NCBI RefSeq assembly: GCF_018130695.1
Contig: NZ_JAFCJX010000016.1
Location: 1 to 64,000, forward strand
Direction: 5' to 3'
Source: Bradyrhizobium jicamae
Lineage (GTDB): Bacteria; Pseudomonadota; Alphaproteobacteria; Rhizobiales; Xanthobacteraceae
DNA: 64,000 bases
Program-made: the position numbers and the translations under genes
Shown here: piece after piece, positions 43,275 through 50,725 of the stretch
Numbering within the stretch: position 1 is the first letter of the stretch
Layout of the letters: each line of letters opens with the position of its first letter
The notes under the pieces: model-generated
The model's input: the letters and a program-made list of their open reading frames with translations, nothing else
Told to the model about the DNA's origin: nothing
Database searches by the model: none

Positions 43275-44582
43275 TTACGGGGTTGCGGGACCTGGTTGGG
43301 CGACGGCCAGATCTTTCGTCGCGTCAGGCCTGATGTCGCCGCCGGCGCCAGGCGTCAGGCTGATGCCCTTCGTTTCGGGGAGCAGGAGCGTGGCGACAAG
43401 GGCGATGCCGTAGCCGACCAGCGCGACGAACCCGATCGCCTCCGCCAGCGTGATCCACTGCGCCAGCACGCCGATGCAGGAAACCGCGGCCGCGCCGGCG
43501 GCCTTGCCGAAATTGTAGGCGAAGCTTTGGCCGTTTGCCCGGATGGCGGTGGGAAACAGCTCCGTGAAGAATGGTCCCAGCACGGCATAGTTGCCGATCG
43601 TGAAGAAGCCGAACGGCACGCCGAGCAGGATCAGCGTCCAGCCGGACAGCGGCAGGAACATGTAGACGACAGTCACGATCCAGGAGCAGACCAAGAACAG
43701 CTGAAACGTTCGCCGGCGGCCGAGCCGATCCGACAGGTAGGCGCTCACGAGGAAGCCGGCGAAAGACCCGCCCGTCACGAAGAACACGTAGTAGCCGGAT
43801 TCACTCGGCGACAAATGGCGAATGGTCTTCATGAAGGTGGGCAGCCAGTTGACGATGGCCCCGCCGACGCCGATCACGCCGAAGGCCAGCAGTGACGACA
43901 GGACCGTCGTTGGCAGAATGGCAGGCCGGAATATGGCGGCGAGGCCAGGCAGCGCGTCCGCCTCCGCGAGAGCAGCGCGCGTCGTGATGTACACCTCTGG
44001 CTCGGTGATGCCGCGACGCAAATAGAGCACAAGCAACCCGGGCAGCACGCCGATCATCAGCAGAACCCGCCAGCCATAGTCGTGCGGAATGAGCGCGAGA
44101 ACGACACCGGCCAGGATGGCGGCCATGCTCCAGCCAACGCCGAAACCGCTCTGCACACAACCGACGGCCTTGCCCCGATGCGCGGGACGGATGATCTCGC
44201 CCATCAGCACGGCTCCCGCGGCCCATTCGCCGCCGAAGCCCAGTCCTTGCAGCACGCGCACCAGGATGAGTTGACCAAAATCCTGCGTGAAGCCCGCGAT
44301 GAACGTGAACAGCGAAAACCACAGGATCGTGAATTGCATCACCCGGACCCGGCCGAACCGGTCAGCCAGATAGCCGCAGGCCCAGCCGCCGATCGCCGCC
44401 GAAAGCAGCGTGGCTGTCGCGAGATAGCCGGCCTGCGCCGTGCTCATCCCCCAGGCGACGATCAGGACGGGAAGCGCAAAGCTGAAGAGCTGAGCGTCCA
44501 TGGCATCCACCGCCCAGCCCGCGAAACAGCTCCAAAACGTCCTGCGCTCGCGGTCCGTCAATTCCCGGTACCAACCGAACAT
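43275..44582 (-). CDS. MFS transporter of the aromatic-acid/sialate porter type
   Basis: A 435-aa transporter with 12 hydrophobic segments. It begins FGWYRELTDRERRTFWSCFA and has DAMDAQLFSFALPVLI and the cytoplasmic loop ADRFGRVRVMQ, characteristic of the acid-proton symporters of the AAHS and sialate groups. ATG 44582 is placed at the natural family start; a longer frame to 45095 lies antiparallel in the SDR region and is rejected. It sits between an SDR and the RidA gene and probably imports the substrate of this operon. Confidence 0.88.
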   Translation of the reverse strand: MFGWYRELTDRERRTFWSCFAGWAVDAMDAQLFSFALPVLIVAWGMSTAQAGYLATATLLSAAIGGWACGYLADRFGRVRVMQFTILWFSLFTFIAGFTQDFGQLILVRVLQGLGFGGEWAAGAVLMGEIIRPAHRGKAVGCVQSGFGVGWSMAAILAGVVLALIPHDYGWRVLLMIGVLPGLLVLYLRRGITEPEVYITTRAALAEADALPGLAAIFRPAILPTTVLSSLLAFGVIGVGGAIVNWLPTFMKTIRHLSPSESGYYVFFVTGGSFAGFLVSAYLSDRLGRRRTFQLFLVCSWIVTVVYMFLPLSGWTLILLGVPFGFFTIGNYAVLGPFFTELFPTAIRANGQSFAYNFGKAAGAAAVSCIGVLAQWITLAEAIGFVALVGYGIALVATLLLPETKGISLTPGAGGDIRPDATKDLAVAQPGPATP

Positions 44583-44626
44583 CCGATTCCGTCCCTGGCT
44601 CTTGATGTGTTGTTTTGCTGCGGTGG

Positions 44627-45415
44627 TTAGACGACGAGTGGCGTCAACCCTCCATCCATCGTCAGGGAGGCCCCGGTCACGTAGGAAGCGCGGGCGCTCG
44701 CAAGGTACAGCGCGGCGTCGGCGACCTCTTCGGGGTTGGCGTATCGACCGAGCGGAATTCGCGCCTGATTCTGGCGGAGGAGCTCCTCGGGTGATTTGCC
44801 GGTCAGGCGGGACTCGGCATCCAGCGACATCTGCACCCGGTCCGTCAGCGTGGCTCCCGGGTTGATCACGTTGATGCGGACGCCGGCTTGTCCCCACGCC
44901 GCTGCAAGTCCGGCAGAGGCGAGCATGAGCGCCGCGTTCGCGGCGCCGCCCGGGAGATGGATCGGGGACGCGATCTTGCCGCCGGTGCCGACGATGTTGA
45001 CGATTGCGCCGGCGCGTCGCGCGACCATCCGCGGCAAGGCGAAGTCGATCACGTTCATGTAGGAAAAGAACTTCGCGTCCATGGCCGTCCGCCACTTGTC
45101 CGGCGTCAGCTCGGTCGGGGTGACCCGCTTGGCGCCTCCAGCCGAGTTGACGAGAGCGGCGAGCGGCCCAACCTGCTCCTCAACCGCCGCGACCATTTTT
45201 TCGGCATCCGATGCAACGGACAGGTCCGCCGCAAAGCAGGCCACCGCAATGCCGTCTTCGCGAAGCGCACCTTGCGCCTTGTCGAGATTGCCCTGGCTGC
45301 GTGAGACGATCGCCACGCGAGCGCCTTCGCGTCCAAAGGCGCGGGCGCAAGCGAGACCAATCCCCTTGCTGCCGCCGGTGATCAGGACCACTTTTCCGTC
45401 GAGTTCAAGCTTCAT
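44627..45415 (-). CDS. SDR-family protein lacking the YxxxK motif
   Basis: A 262-aa Rossmann-fold SDR. It has a normal cofactor motif (VVLITGGSKGIGLACA) and NSAGG. In the catalytic position it reads NIVGTGGKIASPIHLPGGAA, then NAALMLASAGLA: where classical SDRs have YxxxK, here there is no Tyr-x-x-x-Lys. Other members of the family with a GGAxNAAL sequence at this site are known to me only as unassigned reductases. It starts at ATG 45415, overlapping the dehydrogenase stop by 4 bp. Confidence 0.82.
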   Translation of the reverse strand: MKLELDGKVVLITGGSKGIGLACARAFGREGARVAIVSRSQGNLDKAQGALREDGIAVACFAADLSVASDAEKMVAAVEEQVGPLAALVNSAGGAKRVTPTELTPDKWRTAMDAKFFSYMNVIDFALPRMVARRAGAIVNIVGTGGKIASPIHLPGGAANAALMLASAGLAAAWGQAGVRINVINPGATLTDRVQMSLDAESRLTGKSPEELLRQNQARIPLGRYANPEEVADAALYLASARASYVTGASLTMDGGLTPLVV

Positions 45416-46404
45416 GTGCACGGCTCCTGTTTGAGCGAGGCCGGATTGCGAACGTTGATTGGCGTACCGCGCGCGAATGCCGCGATCTGATCGAAGGCAT
45501 TGCCGTAGCCGAATTCGTAATTGTCACGCTCCACATAGCCGAGATGCGGCGTGCACAGGGCATTTGGGAGCGCAAGCAGCGGATCGTCGGCATTCGTCAG
45601 CGGCTCACGCTCGAAGACATCGACGGCGGCCTTGCCTGGCCGCCCCTGTCTCAAGGCCGCCACGAGCGCTCCCGGCTCAATCAGCTCCGCCCGGCTGGTG
45701 TTCACGAGCAGCGCGGTTGGCTTCATGCAGGCGAGGTCGTCCGGTCCGAGCAATCCTGCGGTGTCCGCGCTCAACCGCAGGTGCAGACTCAAGACATCCG
45801 ATTGCTCGAACAATTCCTGCGCGCTCGCCGCGACGCGGTAGCCTGCGGCGGACGCCCGCTCGAGCGATCCCTGCCGACCCCACACCAGCAGTTTCATTCC
45901 GAAGGCAACGCCGATTTCGGCCACGAGAGCCCCGAGCTTGCCGAAGCCATAGATGCCGAGCGTCCGGCCTCGCAGTCCGAGCCCGATGGTCGATTGCCAC
46001 CGGCCCGAACGCAAGGCCTCGGCCTCGAAGGGAATGTTGCGCATGGCAGCCAAGATGAGGCCCCAGGTCAACTCGACGGTGCAGTAAGAGGGCCGCCCGC
46101 CCGAGGCCGAGCAGACGACCACGCCGTGGCGCGTGCAGGCCTCCAGATCGATGTGCGGCACGTGCCCGTTCTGGCTAATCAGCTTGAGCTTTGGCAGACG
46201 GCTCAGCAATGCAGCGTCGACTTTGGTGCGCTCCCGCATCAGGACCAGCGCATCGGCGTCAGCCAGGCGCTCGGTCAAGCCGTCGAGATCCTCGACATGG
46301 TCGTTCCAGACCGTCACCTCGTGACCGCCCAGTTTCGTGAAGCAGTCAAGTGTTCGGACGACATCCTGATAATCGTCGATGACGGCAACGCGCAGCCGCT
46401 GCAT
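45412..46404 (-). CDS. D-2-hydroxyacid dehydrogenase family protein
   Basis: A 330-aa NAD(P)-dependent dehydrogenase of the D-isomer-specific 2-hydroxyacid family. It has the Rossmann motif LGIYGFGKLGALVAE, catalytic Arg in LLVNTSRAELIEP, Glu in VDVFEREPLT and His in CTPHLGYVERD. It interconverts a 2-hydroxy acid and a 2-oxo acid. The ATG at 46404 begins MQRLRVAVIDDY, and the frame cannot be extended convincingly upstream since a repeat lies there. It overlaps the SDR by 4 bp, showing coupled translation. Confidence 0.9.
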   Translation of the reverse strand: MQRLRVAVIDDYQDVVRTLDCFTKLGGHEVTVWNDHVEDLDGLTERLADADALVLMRERTKVDAALLSRLPKLKLISQNGHVPHIDLEACTRHGVVVCSASGGRPSYCTVELTWGLILAAMRNIPFEAEALRSGRWQSTIGLGLRGRTLGIYGFGKLGALVAEIGVAFGMKLLVWGRQGSLERASAAGYRVAASAQELFEQSDVLSLHLRLSADTAGLLGPDDLACMKPTALLVNTSRAELIEPGALVAALRQGRPGKAAVDVFEREPLTNADDPLLALPNALCTPHLGYVERDNYEFGYGNAFDQIAAFARGTPINVRNPASLKQEPCT

Positions 46405-46421
46405 GTGATTGCTCCAAGCGA

Positions 46422-46545
46422 TAGAGCGTTTTCGAGCGAAGCCTGTCCCGGACTTGATCCGGGATGGATACCGGTTCGCGCGAAGAAAACGCGTCAAAAC
46501 AAGAATCTGCAGTCCCGTTCCGCTTCCATCGGAACGGGGCTCTAG
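46422..46545. repeat. Palindromic repeat with a nested palindrome
   Basis: The element begins TAGAGC (46422-46427) and ends with its complement GCTCTA (46539-46544). It contains CCCGGA-cttga-TCCGGG (46447-46463), the phrase GGATACCGGTTCGCGCG and a 9-bp stem CCCGTTCCG/CGGAACGGG (46514-46522 and 46530-46538). The known-looking bradyrhizobial core has GAGCGAAG joined to TGGATACCGG, so the CCCGGA palindrome appears to be an insert. On the minus strand the right end supplies the stop codon TAG of the RraA-like gene. Confidence 0.65.
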
Positions 46546-47288
46546 GCGTTTGTCGGAAGGTCGGCGACCGAAACGCCGGCATCGATCGCATCGCATTTCC
46601 GGCCTTCGGACGATGCCTTTTCGAGCGCGCGCGCCAGCACCTCTTCCGCCCGGCCGCGCGGGATGAAGCACACGCCTGTCTCGTCGGCGACCACGATGTC
46701 GCCGGGCGAGACGCGAATGCCGGCGATCTGGATGTCCCCGTTGATCTCGACGGTCTCGATGCGCCATTTGCCGGTGACCGGGGTGATCTCGGTCGCCCAG
46801 ATGGGATAGCCGACACGCCTGGAATGCGCGACATCGCGGACCCCGCCGTGCACGATGGCGCCGGCTTCACCCTGGCGCTTGCCGGTCTGGGCCGAGATCC
46901 CGCCCATATTGGAAATGCCGGCAACACCGTCGATCACCACGACGTCGCCGGGAAGCGCCAAGTTGTGCGCCTCGAATTCCGCCATGCGATTCACATGCTC
47001 GCGCGCGGTTTCATAGACATGCTCGCGCTGAAGAATGTTGCGCACCGTCAAGGCCGGGCCCACCAACGTTGAGCCCGCTATCGTTGGCTTCAGGACCGAC
47101 GCGCCGATCGCTCCGGTCATGCCCAACTCGTCCATGATGTCCGAAATCACGCTGCTGGCGTCGCTGATCGATTTGAAGCCTTCGACCAGACCGCGGGGCG
47201 GCCGCGGCGTGCGCATCAGGCGGATACGATCCGGGGCGATTTTTCCCGTCAGCTTCGGCGGCAGGTCTTCAGGGGCGGCGCGGTTCAT
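46542..47288 (-). CDS. RraA-family aldolase-like protein
   Basis: A 248-aa RraA/HMG-aldolase-family protein. It has the core GAIVHGGVRDVAHSRRVGYP with the metal-binding Gly/Arg-Asp motif, preceded by DVVVIDGVAGISNMG. Family enzymes cleave 4-hydroxy-4-methyl-2-oxoglutarate or 4-carboxy-4-hydroxy-2-oxoadipate to pyruvate; the name RraA itself refers to RNase E inhibition in E. coli. Catabolic context favours the aldolase role. ATG 47288 has GGAGGAAG. Its stop codon lies inside a repeat element. Confidence 0.87.
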   Translation of the reverse strand: MNRAAPEDLPPKLTGKIAPDRIRLMRTPRPPRGLVEGFKSISDASSVISDIMDELGMTGAIGASVLKPTIAGSTLVGPALTVRNILQREHVYETAREHVNRMAEFEAHNLALPGDVVVIDGVAGISNMGGISAQTGKRQGEAGAIVHGGVRDVAHSRRVGYPIWATEITPVTGKWRIETVEINGDIQIAGIRVSPGDIVVADETGVCFIPRGRAEEVLARALEKASSEGRKCDAIDAGVSVADLPTNA

Positions 47289-47413
47289 GCTGAGGCTTCC
47301 TCCGGTGCGAGACCGCGTTACGTCCGCATCCCGCTTCACTTTTATAAGTTGCGCAAATCATTCCCCCAGTCCAATTTAGATTTTGATGCACCATCATCAT
47401 CTGGGTGAATAAT

Positions 47414-48424
47414 ATGCGGTTCGACCTGAACCTGGCCGCCGTGCTCGAAGCCATCATGCTGGAGCGGAACGTAACGCGGGCCGCAGCCTCTCTGGGGATG
47501 AGCCAACCGGCCGTCAGCAACGCCCTGCGACGGGCTCGCGCCCTCGCCGGCGACCGCCTGTTTCTGAAGGTGGCCGGCGGAATGCAGCCCACGGCACGAA
47601 TGCTGGCCATCTGGCCAGAGCTGCATCGCTCACTCGGGACGATCCGGACGTCGATCACCCCGCAGCATTTCGATCCGCGGACAGAAACGACGACCTTCCG
47701 CTTGGCAGTGACTGACAGCCTGGCTGTGGAAGCCGTCGCCGCAATCGCGCTTCGTTTGAGGTCCGCCGCGCCGCGGGCCCGCATCGCATTTGCCATTCAC
47801 ACCAATGCGAATTCCCTGGCAGGCGTTGAGCGCGGGACCCTGGACTGCGCGGTCGGCATGTTTCCCGCACTCCCCAGGCATATGCACGTCCAGGGCGTCC
47901 GCACAGACCGCTACATTTGCGTCATGCGCCGGGACCATGAACTGGCGCATCGGCTGACCCTGGAACGGTTCGTCGCGGCCGATCATGTCCTGGTCGCGCC
48001 ATCGGGCAATGAACTGGGCGTGGTCGATGGATGGCTCAGCTTGCAGGGCCATGCCCGGTCGATCGTCGCCGTGGTCAATCACTTCGCCGACGGCTTGCGA
48101 ATTGTTGCAGGCAGCGACTTGCTGACCTGCGTGCCGCAGAGCTACGTCGATCGTCATGGCAGCGGTCTCATGGCGGAGCACGAACTGACGAGCTGTGCGC
48201 TGCCGTTTGAAGCGGAGCGCATCCTTCACAAGATGATCTGGCACGAGCGTCTTCACAGCCATCCGGCGCACCGGTGGTTTCGCGGTTTGGTGGCGGATGT
48301 TTGCGGACTTTCTGCCGCCTTCGGCGATGAAGCCGCGGAAGCCGAGCCTGGGCGAGCAATTGCGCCCGTTGCCGCCGGTCGACAAGAGGCGGAGCTCGGG
48401 AAAGCCACACGATCGCAACCTTGA
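47414..48424 (+). CDS. LysR-family regulator, NahR/NodD-like subgroup
   Basis: A 336-aa LysR protein with HTH at about residues 5-60 (MRFDLNLAAVLEAIMLERNV, then SQPAVSNALRRARALAGDRL) and the subgroup effector phrase RLAVTDSLAVEAVAAIALRL. The C-terminus carries an extra low-complexity tail. It diverges from the RraA-like gene across about 125 bp of AT-rich DNA, so it is the most likely regulator of the 41-47 kb operon. Confidence 0.88.
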   Translation: MRFDLNLAAVLEAIMLERNVTRAAASLGMSQPAVSNALRRARALAGDRLFLKVAGGMQPTARMLAIWPELHRSLGTIRTSITPQHFDPRTETTTFRLAVTDSLAVEAVAAIALRLRSAAPRARIAFAIHTNANSLAGVERGTLDCAVGMFPALPRHMHVQGVRTDRYICVMRRDHELAHRLTLERFVAADHVLVAPSGNELGVVDGWLSLQGHARSIVAVVNHFADGLRIVAGSDLLTCVPQSYVDRHGSGLMAEHELTSCALPFEAERILHKMIWHERLHSHPAHRWFRGLVADVCGLSAAFGDEAAEAEPGRAIAPVAAGRQEAELGKATRSQP

Positions 48425-48639
48425 CCAGCGCTTGGCGCGGGAGCAGGCCGGTCGCTCCAGGCATCCTGCGGCCGACGAATTCCAGCGATTCGGCGTCGCC
48501 ATTCCGGGCGATGCCGACTCCCGATTTCTGCTCTCCGGGATAGTTTTCAAGATTTTCATAATTTCTGTTGACACCAACCCGGATCGGTGATCTAATGCGC
48601 TCGTCTCACCCGACACGAGGGGCGTTTCGCGAACGTCAG

Positions 48640-48990
48640 GAACGTGGGTGCAGATGCGGTGGACGCTGAGTGTGCGACAGGCGTTGCGCACATGCGGCGG
48701 ACGGCGAAGTCGTGTGGTCTGGCCGCCCCGATGCAGGTGGCAAATTCGTGAGAGGCCAATGCCCTCATGGACGACGGTGACAAACCAGCATGGTCTCGCC
48801 GCGGAGAGTACGTATAAGCCGTAAAACCATCGCGCAGGGAAAGCCGGAATGCCTCCGCTTCACCTGTATGCTCGTGTGCGCACCTTTTTGTGCACATTGC
48901 ACGCGAGACCGCGGGTGCGGCGTGCACCCGGCTTTTCCTGCGCCCTCGTTGTTAGAGAGGGCGGAACGAAATGAAAAACTCGGACAAATG
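48640..48990. repeat. Bradyrhizobial-type dispersed intergenic element
   Basis: No protein-coding gene is supported between 48425 and 49285. The minus strand of about 48640-48990 contains a phrase that reads FRLSLRDGFTAYTYSPR in one frame, which I recall as a recurring translated motif of non-coding multi-copy elements in bradyrhizobia. The recollection needs a genome search to confirm. A short hairpin GTGCA-cat-TGCAC lies within it (48891-48903). Confidence 0.5.
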
Positions 48991-49020
48991 ATGTCGCGAG
49001 AATGCGAACGCATATCTTCA

Positions 49021-49124
49021 GTGTCGTCGCCCGCGCATGCGGGCGATCCAGTACGCCGCGGCCTATCGGCTCAATCACGATCGTCTCTGGAATACTGGAT
49101 CACCCGCATGCGCGGGTGATGACA
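49021..49124. repeat. Palindromic repeat, copy 2 of 2
   Basis: Matches the element at 27522-27618: GTGTCGTCGCCCGCGCATG at one end and CACCCGCATGCGCGGGTGAT at the other, with CGTCTCTGGAATACTGGATC between. It is about seven bases longer in the left part than copy 1. Confidence 0.75.
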
Positions 49125-49226
49125 CTGGAATAGCTGTTTGACAGGTCCATTTGAGGAGCGCTCGTCTGGCCAAAGTTCGCAGACAAAGTCCGTCTTCGCT
49201 TTCGCTGCGCTTCAGCTTCGCCGGAC

Positions 49227-49286
49227 ACGCTTCGCCCTGCGGTCTTCCGCGTGGCTGCGCCACGCGTAGCCCGCAGGGCGAAGCGT
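49227..49286. repeat. Nested inverted repeat downstream of tRNA-Ser
   Basis: ACGCTTCGCCCTGCGG (49227-49242) pairs perfectly with CCGCAGGGCGAAGCGT (49271-49286). Inside it GCGTGGC (49249-49255) pairs with GCCACGC (49259-49265). The outer arm touches the 3' end of the tRNA. It may form the tRNA transcript terminator, though no T-run follows, or mark the end of a repeat element. Confidence 0.6.
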
Positions 49287-49375
49287 GGCGGAGAGGGAGG
49301 GATTCGAACCCCCGATAGGCTTGCACCTATGCCGCATTTCGAGTGCGGTGCATTCAACCACTCTGCCACCTCTCC
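49286..49375 (-). tRNA. tRNA-Ser (anticodon CGA)
   Basis: The minus strand reads GGAGAGGTGGCAGAGTGGTT at its 5' end and ends in CTCTCCGCCA, with a 7-bp acceptor stem, discriminator G and an encoded CCA. The anticodon arm is CCGCA-CTCGAAA-TGCGG, giving anticodon CGA, which reads UCG (Ser). The long variable arm (CATAGGTGCAAGCCTATC) confirms the Ser class. The T-loop is GGTTCGAATCC. The length is 90 nt with CCA. Confidence 0.97.
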
Positions 49376-49584
49376 GGAAGCGCGCGGGTGATTTGCTCAC
49401 CCCGTGGTCGGGGCGTGTTCTAGGCGAGGTTGGCGGGCCAGACAAGGCGCTGCAATAATATTTCCGCCCTGGCGATGTAAGTCGGCGCGGCGAGCGACGC
49501 GGCAGAAGAAAGTGCGTGGAAACAAAGCGCTAGCGGCCCGGCATTGATTCGAGCGGGGTCCCAGCCGGACGGAAGGAGTGAGAC

Positions 49585-50451
49585 ATGGAGCATCTGACGG
49601 TGCAGGCAAATGGCGCGGCGTTCCATGTCGCGCGGATCGGCGCGGGCCCGCCGCTGCTGCTGCTGCACGGCTGGCCGGAATTCTGGCTGACCTGGAAACC
49701 GGTGATGACGCGGCTGGCCGGCCGCTTCACGCTGATCGCGCCCGATCTCCGCGGGTTCGGCGACAGCGACAAGCCGGACGGGCCAGCTTACGGCCCTGAC
49801 CAGCATGCGGACGACATGCTCGCCCTGCTGGATGCGCTCGGCATCGAGAAGGCCGGAATCGTCGGCCATGACGTCGGCGGCGCGGTGATGCAGCCCCTGG
49901 CGCGCAAGGCGCCCGAACGGATCGCCGGGCTGTTCTTCTTCGACTTCGTCTATCCCGGCATCGGGCCGCGGATGGCGGCGCCGGATCGGCTGAACCACAT
50001 CTGGTACCAGTCGTTCCACCAGATGGAGATGGCGCCCGCGCTGGTCGGCGCCAGCAGAGAAAGCTGTCGCACTTACATCGGCCATTTCCTGCGCAACTGG
50101 TCGCATCGGCAGGATGCGTTCGACGATGTTCTCGATGCCTTCACCGACAATTTCATGAAGGGCGGCAATCTCGCGGGCGGCTTTGCGCATTATCGCGCGG
50201 CGCATGCGGCGCGCGTGAAGATGATGCAGGGGCAGGCACCGCAGCTGGCGCCGATCGCGGTGCCGACCTGCGTGCGTTGGGCGGAGCACGACCCGCTGTT
50301 TCCCTATGCGTGGACGGATCGGCTGGGCGAGACCTTCACCACTCTCGATCTGCAGATGTTCGGCAATGTCGGGCATTTCCCGCATCGCGAGGATCCCGAT
50401 CGCGCAGCAGTGGAGATTTCGGGCTTCTTCGATCGGATCAATTGGAGGTAG
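49585..50451 (+). CDS. Alpha/beta-fold hydrolase (epoxide hydrolase/haloacetate dehalogenase-like)
   Basis: A 288-aa alpha/beta hydrolase with oxyanion-hole motif HGWPEFW (residues 28-34), APDLRGFGDSDKP (52-64) and an Asp nucleophile (Asp96 in VGHDVGGA), which places it among epoxide hydrolases and fluoroacetate-type dehalogenases, not the Ser-nucleophile esterases. A late His (NVGHFPHREDPDR) completes the triad. The ATG at 49585 follows GGAAGGAGTG. The gene lies alone between tRNA-Ser and the ROK-type gene. Confidence 0.86.
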   Translation: MEHLTVQANGAAFHVARIGAGPPLLLLHGWPEFWLTWKPVMTRLAGRFTLIAPDLRGFGDSDKPDGPAYGPDQHADDMLALLDALGIEKAGIVGHDVGGAVMQPLARKAPERIAGLFFFDFVYPGIGPRMAAPDRLNHIWYQSFHQMEMAPALVGASRESCRTYIGHFLRNWSHRQDAFDDVLDAFTDNFMKGGNLAGGFAHYRAAHAARVKMMQGQAPQLAPIAVPTCVRWAEHDPLFPYAWTDRLGETFTTLDLQMFGNVGHFPHREDPDRAAVEISGFFDRINWR

Positions 50452-50459
50452 AAAGGGGT

Positions 50460-50494
50460 GGGACCGCCAGACGCGACAAAATACTGGCGGTCCC
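50460..50494 (+). terminator. Hairpin after the alpha/beta hydrolase gene
   Basis: GGGACCGCCAG (50460-50470) pairs perfectly with CTGGCGGTCCC (50484-50494). It begins 9 bp after the stop codon. There is no T-run, so it may terminate only with help or stabilise the transcript end. Confidence 0.45.
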
Positions 50495-50701
50495 GTGCCG
50501 TGCTTCAATATTGCTGGCCGGGGAAGTGCGGCTTCGCCGGCCAGCGGGCGCGACGGGAATCACGCTAGCAAGCGATGAGGAAACGGCAACGTGAACCCGA
50601 TCTTAACCTAACCGCTCAACCTTACCGGGCCGGGGAACACATCGGCTCGCATAGCATCCCGGCGCAAACGCCGTGCATGGGCCGCGCGAGGCAGCGATTC
50701 T

Positions 50702-50717
50702 CCCGTAATTTCACGGG
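50702..50717. promoter_or_regulatory. Isolated CCGTA-type palindrome
   Basis: CCCGTAATTTCACGGG has perfect CCCGT/ACGGG arms and differs from the site at 7446-7461 by a single base. It lies immediately downstream of the ROK-type gene with no known gene start close by on either strand. The 50495-50725 gap otherwise contains no gene I can support. Confidence 0.35.
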
Positions 50718-50725
50718 CCTGCGCG

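Noticed and set aside
48592..49445. Short frames across the repeat region and tRNA-Ser
   Set aside because: They fall inside repeats or the tRNA and read through palindromes; no protein family. One phrase (FRLSLRDGFTAYTYSPR) looks like a translated repeat.
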